Shown here in pieces: positions 1 to 6,623 of a DNA stretch of 34,197 nt. Position numbers and translations under genes: made by a program. The first letter of the stretch is position 1; every line of letters starts with the position of its first letter. Origin of the DNA: an uncultured Verrucomicrobiales bacterium (lineage in GTDB: Bacteria; Verrucomicrobiota; Verrucomicrobiia; Limisphaerales; Palsa-1400); the NCBI GenBank assembly GCA_903898185.1, contig CAIUEN010000184.1, positions 1-34,197 of the forward strand, read 5' to 3'. Below the pieces are notes generated by a model, which was not told the DNA's origin, did no database searches, and saw only the letters and a program-made list of their open reading frames with translations.

Positions 1-2
1 AT

Positions 3-302
3 ATGGCAAAAGCATCGAAACCATTAACCAAGTCTCAAATCGTAACATCACTGGCGGAAGCATCTGGAATCACCAAGAAGCAGGCGACGCAAACACTGGA
101 AGCTCTTGTGTCGCTGGCCTACAAACATGCCAAGAACACATTCACCATTCCCGGTCTTGGCAAGCTGGTGCTTGCGAATCGGAAGGCTCGCAAGGGACGC
201 AATCCTGCTACCGGAGAAAGTATCAAGATTCCTGCCAAACGAGTTTTGAAGTTTCTGGTCTCCAAGACGGCCAAAGACGCAATTCTGGGCGTCAAGAAAT
301 AG
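3..302 (+). CDS. HU/IHF-family DNA-binding protein
   Basis: This 99-residue protein has the length and layout of a bacterial histone-like HU protein. The N-terminal helical half starts MAKASKPLTKSQIVTSLAEA. It is followed by the dimerisation strand around FTIPGLGKLVL, and then by the DNA-bending arm, where the family's conserved R-N-P-x-T-G-E is visible at about residues 66-72 (GRNPATGESIKIPA). HU proteins bend and compact DNA as dimers and act with few sequence preferences. The ATG lies two bases from the window edge, so upstream signals and any longer start cannot be seen. The C-terminus (ILGVKK) is slightly extended and basic, as in many HU variants. No operon partner is visible downstream on the same strand. 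Function from family is secure; the exact paralogue is not. Confidence 0.93.
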   Translation: MAKASKPLTKSQIVTSLAEASGITKKQATQTLEALVSLAYKHAKNTFTIPGLGKLVLANRKARKGRNPATGESIKIPAKRVLKFLVSKTAKDAILGVKK

Positions 303-649
303 CGACAATCAGGTTGGTTGCGGGAAAGCAGATGTGGGAGGACGCCGTTTGGGGTGGTTATGGGAATCATTGGGCAACCGGTGCTTTTCGTTGCTACGCA
401 GATGTTCCATTGCGAATGGCCCTTGCACCTGCCGGTTGCCAAGGCGTCAAAAGGATGCAACACGTAACTAAATAGCGGAAATCGGTGGAATGTTAGAAAG
501 AGAGTGCATACCCAAGTATGGCTGGGGGGAGGTACTATCTGCAGTTCGTGATGATGTCACTGGGAGACATAAGCATGTTTTATGCGCAAACGGTTCCCGC
601 AAACCCGCAAACTCTGTCTGGAAACATCAATAATTCAACCGATAGCAGT
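303..649. other. gene-free stretch after HU
   Basis: About 350 bases lie between the HU gene and the end of the minus-strand gene that follows. Short open frames exist on both strands, but none has a recognisable product or good start signal. A weak imperfect inverted repeat (GGCAACCGG near 373 and its complement near 430) might fold, but it has no T-run and I do not call it a terminator. Nothing else is seen. Confidence 0.4.
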
Positions 650-1072
650 TCAGCCTTGGGGCGACTGAATCACGGAGAACATCAGGCCCATGCGAAAACG
701 AGCCAATCTTGCAATCAGGTCTGGCGGCAAGTATTCGGAACGCTGGGGAAACTCTGCATCTACGCCGAAATTCAGAAGCATTACGTCCACGCCAAAGCCT
801 TTAAGACGTTCCAAGTCTTTCTCGTGTTTGCACAGAAAGATTAAGGAGGCTTCGATTTGTTGCGATGGCAAACTAGAACTCCGTTCCTCATTCACCACCA
901 CGACAAAACCTGAATCGGGCCTGGGTTGAAGTTCAGGGTTATCCTTCGTTGGCACTTCGCCCTGGCGAAAAACCGAGACCGCTTTGAAGGGACTATTCTT
1001 TAGGTAACGTTCCACATCAAAGTTCAAACCAGTGGCTACAAATGTGCATACACCCATAAATACATTATGCAT
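650..1072 (-). CDS. hypothetical protein, DUF4279-like
   Basis: This is a 140-residue protein with no signal peptide or membrane segment. The arrangement resembles DUF4279 proteins as I remember them. An early strand and loop (FVATGLNFDVERYLKNSPF) leads to a short segment ending in QGEV. A middle part follows in which helices carry acidic and leucine-rich residues (LIFLCKHEKDLERLKGFG). The end is of the type LPPDLIARLARFRMGLMFSV, matching that family's closing helix and strand. DUF4279 has no established biochemical function. The start at 1072 gives MHNVFMG; a second ATG five codons later is equally possible, and no strong ribosome-binding site decides between them. It stands alone on its strand, 37 bases beyond the stop of the recD2 relic. 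The family assignment is tentative; that this is a real gene is more likely than not. Confidence 0.55.
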   Translation of the reverse strand: MHNVFMGVCTFVATGLNFDVERYLKNSPFKAVSVFRQGEVPTKDNPELQPRPDSGFVVVVNEERSSSLPSQQIEASLIFLCKHEKDLERLKGFGVDVMLLNFGVDAEFPQRSEYLPPDLIARLARFRMGLMFSVIQSPQG

Positions 1073-1109
1073 ATTTGCTGTCTGAAAATCAACAATCCAG
1101 AGAAAAGAA

Positions 1110-1343
1110 TCAGGGAGTGGTATTCAGGGATTTCCCTCCGGCATTCACCTCCGGCAACGAGCCAACCACTGTGACCAGGTCTCGATGCCCCTTGGCTTTA
1201 ATCCTGATGATGGCCCAACCAGTTTCCTCGTTGAAATATGTGACGCGCTCAATGAGGCCGGAGAGGCTTTCTAAACCAGGTTGATTGGGCGTTGTTTCGG
1301 GACTGGTCACGTAGCTATTCTGTATTTCTTGGGTGGTTGGCAA
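1110..1343 (-). pseudogene. recD2-like helicase, N-terminal fragment only
   Basis: The 77-residue frame contains SGLIERVTYFNEETGWAIIR followed by KAKGHRDLVTVVGSLPEVNAG. This is the signature of the N-terminal OB-fold domain of RecD2-type ATP-dependent DNA helicases (the family pattern is close to G-x-I-E-R-x-T-x-x-N-x-E-x-G-x-x-x-x-R-x-x-x-x-G). The similarity stops abruptly after NAG, where the normal protein continues for several hundred residues with Walker motifs, and the frame closes eleven residues later. No helicase motifs occur downstream on this strand. I read it as the 5' stump of a deleted recD2-like gene. It overlaps the end of the upstream 163-residue gene by 37 bases. It might still be translated as a small OB-fold protein, but nothing supports a function. 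Confidence 0.7.
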
Positions 1344-1798
1344 CGATTAGTCAGTAGTCCCCAAGTTATCGCAAGGCGAGATGGTGGCCGACCACGACGC
1401 AATCCTCTAAGCATGGCCATCTCCATTCGAGGAAATTCATCCACGAGTTCCTGAATGTTCGACTCATCCATTAAGGCAAATGGACCAGCGTTCGCTTCCC
1501 AAATGCTGAATCCGTCGTGGTTGCCTGCAATGTTGGATCGATGCCAACCAACGCTAAGAGTGAACTTGGCATCAAGGGCTTCTGGATTTGTGATGCCAAC
1601 ACAAACGAAGGAATAGCGAACATCGCTGATCGGATAAGAGGACGGATCGCACGAGATGCCTACAGTGAAAACGTTTGGGCCTTCTCGAATTAGGCCACAT
1701 GTGGCGAGCTTGAACTGGTCGCTCTTCTCGATAGCAACTCGAAGTCTCCCAACGTAAGGCTCCATCGCCTTGATGATTTTTTGTGTGACACCATGCAT
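1307..1798 (-). CDS. hypothetical protein
   Basis: The product is a 163-residue soluble protein of unknown family. It begins MHGVTQKIIKAMEPYVGRLR and has alternating strand-like segments (VFTVGISC, VRYSFVCVGI, FTLSVGWH). It ends with a basic tail. On the coding strand an AAGGAC sequence lies about eight bases before the ATG at 1798, a reasonable ribosome-binding site. The gene starts 26 bases after the stop of the tetratricopeptide gene and could be co-transcribed with it. Its last 37 bases overlap the recD2-like stump, which suggests that its 3' end was remodelled when that gene was deleted; the final residues may not be ancestral. I do not recognise a function. Confidence 0.6.
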   Translation of the reverse strand: MHGVTQKIIKAMEPYVGRLRVAIEKSDQFKLATCGLIREGPNVFTVGISCDPSSYPISDVRYSFVCVGITNPEALDAKFTLSVGWHRSNIAGNHDGFSIWEANAGPFALMDESNIQELVDEFPRMEMAMLRGLRRGRPPSRLAITWGLLTNRCQPPKKYRIAT

Positions 1799-1824
1799 AG
1801 GAGTCCTTCGGAGGGTCTATCCGA

Positions 1825-2328
1825 TTACGGTTTCATGCCGCCAATCTGTTCCCAAAATGGTTCCAAATCACGAGCGTCGAGCGCCATGAGTTTTACGGCT
1901 TTGGCGTCGCCCAACTCAAAAGCCTCTGCCAAGCAGGCCCACGCCGTCGCCTGATTCCCGAGTTGGCACTCATAACAGGCCAGGTTGAACCGCACCAGCC
2001 AGTCGGTGGGGAATCGGTTGAGGATCTTGACCAGCACCAGACGCGCCTCTTCCGTTCGTTTCAGTTTATGGAAAGCGCATGCCAGGTAAATCGGACCAAA
2101 AGTCCTGTCTGGGTCGAGTTGGGAAATAGTCTGGGCAATGTTCAAGACTGCCGACCATCGGTCTGCCTTGGCATAAATGGCGCACCGCAATTCTAGCACG
2201 TCTGGATGCGTTCGAAGTGTCGGCGCAATCTTTTCCAGTTCCTCGTTCGCCTCATGCCAATTGCCCAATTCAAACCAGCCCAAGGCGACGGAAAGATGAT
2301 GGGAGTCTGGTGGTTCCAACGTTTTCAT
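1825..2328 (-). CDS. tetratricopeptide repeat (TPR) protein
   Basis: This 167-residue protein consists almost entirely of TPR-type helix pairs. Repeats with the W-x-x-G/A-x-x pattern are visible: ALGWFELGNWHEANEELEKI, CAIYAKADRWSAVLNIAQTI, and the pair around FNLACYECQLGNQATAW. A C-terminal helix (EPFWEQIGGMKP) caps them. TPR arrays are protein-interaction scaffolds; no catalytic domain is present. There is no signal peptide, so it should be cytoplasmic. Short TPR proteins opening MKTLEPPDSHHLS are, from memory, common in Verrucomicrobiota, which is part of my reason for the organism guess. It is followed on the same strand by the 163-residue gene after 26 bases. Partner unknown. Confidence 0.85.
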   Translation of the reverse strand: MKTLEPPDSHHLSVALGWFELGNWHEANEELEKIAPTLRTHPDVLELRCAIYAKADRWSAVLNIAQTISQLDPDRTFGPIYLACAFHKLKRTEEARLVLVKILNRFPTDWLVRFNLACYECQLGNQATAWACLAEAFELGDAKAVKLMALDARDLEPFWEQIGGMKP

Positions 2329-2461
2329 GCCGTATTCTTACAGCAACCGCCGATTTGAAGCCAGCGTTGGGATTGGTCTGGACCCGTCAAAGGAATTCTG
2401 AGGATTCTCGTTCTCGATGGGGGAACTCAAAGTTTGAATCCGGCCACGCCAGCGGGCTATA

Positions 2462-2733
2462 TGCAACATTTGTGCGAGCAAGCCCGAGGGAGAAGACACA
2501 GGACGGCCACCAGTGGTCAAGGAATGGCCCCACAACGCTCTCAGGCATTCCTTTGGATCGTATTTCCTCGCAAGGTCATAAACGAGAACCTGACGGTGGC
2601 GGAAATCGGCAATTCCCCGGCTATGGTGTTCAAGCACTACCGTGCCGTCGTTAAGCCGGAAGCAGTCGAAGTATACTGGAACATCCTTCCGAAACAGGAA
2701 ATTGACGTGATTCCGATGCCCAAAGCCTGTTGA
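2462..2733 (+). pseudogene. tyrosine recombinase (integrase) C-terminal relic, frameshifted
   Basis: Two plus-strand frames together give the end of a phage-type tyrosine recombinase. In the first, 2525-2575 encodes WPHNALRHSFGSYFLARS and then a stop. This is the box II region carrying the catalytic R of the H/N-x-L-R-H motif. In the second frame, from about 2580, follows NENLTVAEIGNSPAMVFKHY with the expected downstream helix (PEAVEVYWNILP). The HYR tyrosine is the nucleophile position, and GNSP replaces the classical LGHS. One indel near 2575-2580 would join the halves. The N-terminal core-binding domain and the first catalytic arginine are missing, and a stop at 2435-2437 precedes the recognisable part. 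This is a dead integrase stump, evidence of a former mobile element. Confidence 0.8.
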
Positions 2734-2817
2734 AGCGTTTACCCTATGAGATGAAGCGAGAATGTAAGTATGGGTTGTATGGATTGACGCCACGTTCCTC
2801 GCTGTTATTCTTAAAAC

Positions 2818-2961
2818 ATGATCGAGCAGACGCGTGATTCAGAATGTTTTGATCTGATAGTTGAATTGCGGACTCTCATGGGTGCCGCATTGGACTCCAT
2901 CGCTGGGAAGAGCACGGAAGGGGAAGCTTCATACCTGATAGCCAGCACCTTGCTCGTCTGA
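2818..2961 (+). CDS. possible 47-residue small protein
   Basis: A short plus-strand frame begins MIEQTRDSECFDLIVELRTL and ends ASYLIASTLLV. Its composition (amphipathic helix, acidic, few rare residues) looks more protein-like than the minus-strand frame opposite. It begins 84 bases after the integrase relic. There is no strong ribosome-binding site and I recognise no family. It may be a chance frame or a remnant. Confidence 0.3.
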   Translation: MIEQTRDSECFDLIVELRTLMGAALDSIAGKSTEGEASYLIASTLLV

Positions 2962-2989
2962 TGAATTGAAAAGTGTTTAACTTGGAGTT

Positions 2990-3763
2990 TCATTGTGAAG
3001 GAGTGGGGGCAACTGTTTTTTCCTTTTCCTGAACAGCGAGATATTTGTTGGCAAAACGTTCAGATAACTCATCCAGGACTCCGAGAACGAGCTCTTGGAT
3101 TTTGATCTTCCCAGCATAACCGATCATGTTGTCTTGATAAATAAACACTGGCGCTGTGCGTAAATCTCCATCCCGAGCCAGCGTGACCCAATCGAGCACC
3201 TTCAGATTGATCGAGGTAGAGACTTGAGTTGTCAGTTTGTTCCACAATGCGTATACTTCAAAAGTAAGCGTTGCCCCGGCACCGTTATCAATTGGGATGC
3301 GGCTTTTGCGAAGCGCGAGTTCGAGTTTATTCCTGATCCGATCCTCCGTGATCTGGTCCTTTATCGAATCATCTAGTATTATATCGATTTTGAAGGCGGG
3401 TATCTTATACAAAACGTCTTCTGTCTTGAGAAGCTTTCGTCTTGCGAGCATCCTGGTTCCGAGGTCGATCAATGCTTTTTGTTCGTCTGAAAGCTTTGCA
3501 GGGACTTCAACTTCCTTGATTTTCTCCACCGGAACCTCTTTGATTTTTTCGACGGGTACCTCTTTGATCCGTTCCACGGGCACTTCTCTTATTTTCTCAA
3601 CCGTTACCGTTTTAACAACGTCTGGCCGGTTACGCTCGTGGAGCCATAGCGTACCAAAAACAACGGTGAGAAGGAATATGACGAAGGTTACAGATAGGAT
3701 TAGGACGGTGCTTCTCCCTGAAACGCCCACATCTGTCGGTTTTTCTACATTCGTATCCATCAT
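2990..3763 (-). CDS. membrane-anchored protein with tandem VPVEKIKE octads
   Basis: This is a 257-residue protein of unknown family. Residues 1-17 are polar, and residues 18-40 form one strongly hydrophobic helix (STVLILSVTFVIFLLTVVFG). Residues 53-84 are four consecutive eight-residue units of the type V-P-V-E-K-I-K-E, which would make an extended, charged, repetitive stalk. A soluble domain of about 160 residues follows with mixed helices and strands (FKIDIILDDSIKDQ, LTFEVYALWNKL, INLKVLDWVTL). It ends in a proline-containing tail. The most likely topology is a short cytoplasmic N-terminus, a single-pass anchor, a stalk, and an exported C-terminal domain. Two ATGs in tandem start the frame and no clear ribosome-binding site is present. 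No functional partner is adjacent on this strand. Confidence 0.75.
   Translation of the reverse strand: MMDTNVEKPTDVGVSGRSTVLILSVTFVIFLLTVVFGTLWLHERNRPDVVKTVTVEKIREVPVERIKEVPVEKIKEVPVEKIKEVEVPAKLSDEQKALIDLGTRMLARRKLLKTEDVLYKIPAFKIDIILDDSIKDQITEDRIRNKLELALRKSRIPIDNGAGATLTFEVYALWNKLTTQVSTSINLKVLDWVTLARDGDLRTAPVFIYQDNMIGYAGKIKIQELVLGVLDELSERFANKYLAVQEKEKTVAPTPSQ
3512..3607 (-). repeat. four tandem 24-bp in-gene repeats (octapeptide)
   Basis: Four successive 24-base units encode VTVEKIRE, VPVERIKE, VPVEKIKE and VPVEKIKE. Protein-level conservation exceeds nucleotide identity between units, so selection or repeat expansion at the protein level is plausible. This is a coding repeat, not a CRISPR array. 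Confidence 0.85.
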
Positions 3764-4206
3764 GGTTTGAGGTTCTTTGTGTTAGGATCGTATTCTTGTG
3801 GCTTTCCATTGGCAAGGGTCCATTTTTATAGGGGGGGGGAACGAATGCAAAAGCAACCGAAAAGGCAACGCAGGAAGTTGGTGATTCCGAACTCCATCCC
3901 CCCACTTCGTCTCGACAGTGACGGATAATTCCCCTTTGCAGACTACGCCTCAACAGTCACCGACTAGAACTCCGCCCCGAGAATCAGCTTGGTTAAGACC
4001 GCCACGGGCCACGGCATTGCCACCCATAATCCCTGGCAACCGCCGAGTCCCAAGCCGTTCGCCAACAGGATGTCTATAGTATAGTGGCAACGTTTTGCGC
4101 GTGACGACGTGCTTCAATTCGATGCTCTCCCCCCGTTGCTTGATATTTCCGGGCACCAGTGGTCAAATGCGTGAATGTTAGAGCTTTCGCAACCAATTCA
4201 GGACCG
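3764..4206. other. gene-free stretch with a G9 tract
   Basis: These 443 bases separate the diverging membrane-protein gene (minus) and nuclease gene (plus), so both promoters should lie here. A run of nine G residues at 3831-3839 lies 68 bases before the minus-strand start. A TATAGTATAGT sequence near 4075 could be a -10 element for the nuclease, but I could not pair it convincingly with a -35 box. No gene is supported. Confidence 0.4.
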
Positions 4207-4956
4207 ATGAACAAAAAACGCGCAACATCGGTGGTCGTGGTCGCGTTATTTCTTTTGTTTCTGGCTGTGCCAACCTGGGCCGACGATTGGAACAACAAAG
4301 ACTGGCCCTACGCCAATCCAAGCGGCGCGTCCACCAAGCAGGACAATTACTTGGTCGAGCGTAAGGAGTTTACCATGTCGTACAGCAACGCGAAGGGGAC
4401 ACCAAACTGGACCGCTTGGTCTCTACAGGGGAGAGATATAGGCAAGGCACCTCGAATGGAATTTTACCCTGACCAAGACCTGCCACGCAGTTTCAAACGT
4501 GTCATGCCCGGCGACTACAGCAAATCTGGTTTCGACCGGGGCCACCTGTGCAACCATGAAGACCGGAGTTCCACGCATGAGACCAGCCATGCCACATTCA
4601 CGATGGCCAACATGATGCCACAGGCCCCAGATGTGAACCGCAAAGCGTGGGAAAAGTTTGAATCCTATTGTCGCAAACAGGTGAAACGAGGGGGATCTGC
4701 ATTTATTATATGCGGGCCAGCGGGAGTGGGTGGCGTAGGGAGCGAAGGTTCTGCGAAAACAATCGGAAAAGGTCGTGAGATCACAGTGCCAGCCTGGTGC
4801 TGGAAGATCGCCGTGTTCAAATCGGCTGGCGGAGAAGAAAAGACCGTTGCCATCATCATGCCCAACAAAATGGGCGTCGGTGAAGACTGGAAACCGTACC
4901 AAGTAGATGTTGGTGCTGTCGAGAAACTGACGGGCTATAGATTTGGCCGAAAATGA
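4207..4956 (+). CDS. secreted DNA/RNA non-specific endonuclease (DRGH family)
   Basis: The product belongs to the beta-beta-alpha-metal nucleases typified by Serratia nuclease and Anabaena NucA, which cleave DNA and RNA without sequence preference. The catalytic motif FDRGHLCNHEDR is present, with His as general base. The metal-binding Asn is in the downstream helix MANMMPQAPDVNRKAWEKFE. I place the start at the ATG at 4207 because it gives a textbook signal peptide: MNKKR, then a hydrophobic stretch, then a cleavage site after PTWA. A longer reading from 4159 would bury that signal behind 16 residues. The mature enzyme is therefore exported. The stop overlaps the start of the NuiA-like inhibitor gene by four bases, so the pair should be translated together. 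This matches a toxin-immunity or nuclease-inhibitor arrangement. Confidence 0.9.
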   Translation: MNKKRATSVVVVALFLLFLAVPTWADDWNNKDWPYANPSGASTKQDNYLVERKEFTMSYSNAKGTPNWTAWSLQGRDIGKAPRMEFYPDQDLPRSFKRVMPGDYSKSGFDRGHLCNHEDRSSTHETSHATFTMANMMPQAPDVNRKAWEKFESYCRKQVKRGGSAFIICGPAGVGGVGSEGSAKTIGKGREITVPAWCWKIAVFKSAGGEEKTVAIIMPNKMGVGEDWKPYQVDVGAVEKLTGYRFGRK

Positions 4957-5327
4957 ACGGAAAACATATGGATACCAAAACGAAACTCATTGAACTGACC
5001 AAAGGGCTGACTTTTCAGAGCGAGACAGATGCTGAACTGGAAGTGATCGAATGGAAAAGCGGGAATCCGAAGGAAAACACTGAAAAGCCTCTAAAAACTC
5101 TCTCGGTGGCCGAATTGCTGAAAGGAAGCTCCAAGGCTGAGAAATGGCACGGCAAAGAAGAGCGAGAACAGGTCAAACGATTTCAAGAGCTTCAAGAGTT
5201 TTTGGTTGAGGAACTCGAAGGTGCAAAAGCCTATAAATCCTCTGGTGTCGAAAAGGACATATTCGTGATCGGCAAAAGCAAAGAAGGTGCTTGGTTAGGC
5301 ATCAAAAGCAAGTTGGTGGAGACGTAA
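4953..5327 (+). CDS. NuiA-family nuclease inhibitor
   Basis: This 124-residue cytoplasmic protein resembles NuiA, the protein that blocks the NucA nuclease of Anabaena by binding its active site. The family's opening is visible as LTKGLTFQSETDAELEVIEW. The charged central helix contains EEREQVKRFQELQEFLVEEL, and the closing strands are DIFVIGKSKEGAWLGIKSKL. NuiA normally protects the producer from a nuclease of exactly the type encoded immediately upstream. The ATG at 4953 overlaps the nuclease stop (ATGA), which favours it by translational coupling; an in-frame ATG five codons on (MDTKTK) is an alternative. A close but shortened second copy lies at 6624-6908. The family call rests on motif memory plus context and is strong in combination. 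Confidence 0.85.
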   Translation: MNGKHMDTKTKLIELTKGLTFQSETDAELEVIEWKSGNPKENTEKPLKTLSVAELLKGSSKAEKWHGKEEREQVKRFQELQEFLVEELEGAKAYKSSGVEKDIFVIGKSKEGAWLGIKSKLVET

Positions 5328-5888
5328 GTCGCAGAAATTATTAGTGATACGAGGTAATAAGGCTTTGTCGAGTCAGTCGCAGTCCCAGACATTGCGGCTC
5401 GCAATTCATCCCTCCCATCCGCCAAGTTCCAAATCGACCCGAAACACAACCTGTAGCGGTCTGCGGGAAGTTGCGGGACACTACCTGTTGTGGTAAGCAG
5501 TAACCATTTCCCCCCATCTCACCGCATCGACGACGGTTAAGGACAGCGGTATTCGCAACGACCCTAACGATTGGGCCCGTGAGCTGAGGGATCACTGTCC
5601 GGTTCTGCTCGTTTAACTCGAAGCCACACTGCCCCAAATGCTCGCCTAAGGAATTGTTGCACCACGGAAAACGATGCTTCTTATTCCATAGATTTTGTAT
5701 AAATGGAGCGACTTGATTTTGGGAGGAAAAATCCCGATTTTGACGTCATTAGGCGAGGATTTGGGTGCTTGCACAAATTGAAAAAATAGGATATGAATAA
5801 CCCCACCTCAGATTGGCTGGTTTTGATTCGATCTTTGGTGGCTGGCTTTTAATCGACCGCTGACACCTAAATCCAAAAACAACTAATA
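5328..5888. other. gene-free stretch
   Basis: These 561 bases carry no frame I can defend; the longest minus-strand reading (5341-5637) has an odd composition and no recognisable family. The only feature of note is a promoter-like pair near its right end, listed separately. The duplicated inhibitor genes flank this stretch and the gene after it, so it may be part of an inserted or duplicated block. Confidence 0.4.
5769..5797 (+). promoter_or_regulatory. candidate sigma-70-type promoter
   Basis: TTGCAC (5769-5774), a 17-base A-rich spacer, and TATGAA (5792-5797) match the consensus hexamers at four of six positions each. It lies about 90 bases before the ATG at 5889, the only downstream gene. 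Found by eye only. Confidence 0.3.
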
Positions 5889-6389
5889 ATGAAGACTAAA
5901 CCCATTGATTTCAAAGGTCCTGTTCGTGCCTACCTCGAAACACTCACATACCATCGTACCGGCGTGGACATAGAAGCATTCGCGTTACGGCACGGCTCTT
6001 GTTTCACTCCTGCCCCACTGTTAACTGGCATCAAGCACGCCATGCCAAAAGCGTGCTTTACCAACGCGATCAATCTGGCGCTTTCACATCCCGAGCTAAT
6101 ATATGCCGAAGGCTTCGCTCGTCGCGCCCCCATTGGCGAACCAAACATATATTATCATCATGGCTGGTGCGTGGATTTGGCTGGTAATGTCGCCGATCCC
6201 ACCTGGGTTTCCCCCAGCGGAACCGATTACTATGGCGTGGCTTTTCAAACGAGCTTCGTGCGCGATTTCATCGCCGCCAACGGCCCTCAAAACCTGATCG
6301 ACCGCGAATGGATCGTTAAGCTTAACCTTCTGCAAGACCATCAATGGAAACACCCCATTCATGATAAAATTTCAAAAATGAAATTGTGA
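5889..6389 (+). CDS. hypothetical protein with putative Cys-His-Asp set
   Basis: This 166-residue soluble protein is not one I can name. A block from about residue 52 to 120 reads like a conserved domain. Cys56 sits at the start of a helix (KACFTNAINLALSH), which is followed by LIYAEGFA. His91 is in HHGWCVDLAGNV, and Asp103 is in the following DPTW, before YYGVAFQ. This order (helix-capping Cys, then His on a strand, then Asp or Asn) is that of papain-like or transglutaminase-like folds. I recall similar C-x-N-A ... E-G ... H-x-W-x-x-D ... D-P-T-W patterns in phage-linked proteins of unknown function. It lies between the two nuclease-inhibitor copies on the same strand. No ribosome-binding site is evident before the ATG. 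Catalytic function is inference. Confidence 0.65.
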   Translation: MKTKPIDFKGPVRAYLETLTYHRTGVDIEAFALRHGSCFTPAPLLTGIKHAMPKACFTNAINLALSHPELIYAEGFARRAPIGEPNIYYHHGWCVDLAGNVADPTWVSPSGTDYYGVAFQTSFVRDFIAANGPQNLIDREWIVKLNLLQDHQWKHPIHDKISKMKL

Positions 6390-6432
6390 ACAACAATTTC
6401 ATCCCAAGCCCACAAACAGTAATACACCTGAT

Positions 6433-6454
6433 ATTGGAGCCAATTGGCTCCAAT
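6433..6454. repeat. 22-bp perfect palindrome
   Basis: The half-site ATTGGAGCCAA is followed directly by its exact complement, with no loop. A loop-free palindrome of this length is typical of a dimeric regulator's operator rather than of a terminator. It lies between the unknown gene and the second inhibitor copy, about 170 bases before the latter's start. Confidence 0.8.
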
Positions 6455-6564
6455 CTTGCGGATAGACCATTTTTTGCCATGAAGCAGAGCAATTGATTCT
6501 TGATAATTCACTTTGAGTTCGTTCATTGCCCTGTGTTTCCGTTTTGGAAACATTCAAAGCAATG

Positions 6565-6590
6565 ATTTTCGCCTCAAATTTTCGCCTCAA
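6565..6590. repeat. 13-bp perfect tandem duplication
   Basis: ATTTTCGCCTCAA occurs twice head to tail (6565-6577 and 6578-6590), shortly before the point where homology between the two inhibitor genes begins. Confidence 0.9.
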
Positions 6591-6623
6591 AGGGTGGGTG
6601 ATTTTGCCCGCAAGTTGACACCA

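Noticed and set aside
373-437. Imperfect inverted repeat after the HU gene
   Set aside because: Only about nine matched bases and a long loop; no support for a terminator or regulatory RNA.
518-844. 108-residue plus-strand frame
   Set aside because: It overlaps the DUF4279-like gene on the opposite strand and has no recognisable domain.
2811-2993. 60-residue minus-strand frame whose ATG overlaps the stop of the VPVEKIKE protein gene
   Set aside because: The ATGA overlap is suggestive, but the residue composition is poor (serine- and arginine-rich, no core) and the opposite strand gives a more protein-like 47-residue frame.
3512-3607. Regular 24-bp repeats considered as a CRISPR array
   Set aside because: There are no unique spacers; the units are contiguous and code for an octapeptide.
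5341-5637. 98-residue minus-strand frame in the gap before 5889
   Set aside because: Unusual composition with many Cys, Arg and Asn, no start signal and no recognisable similarity.
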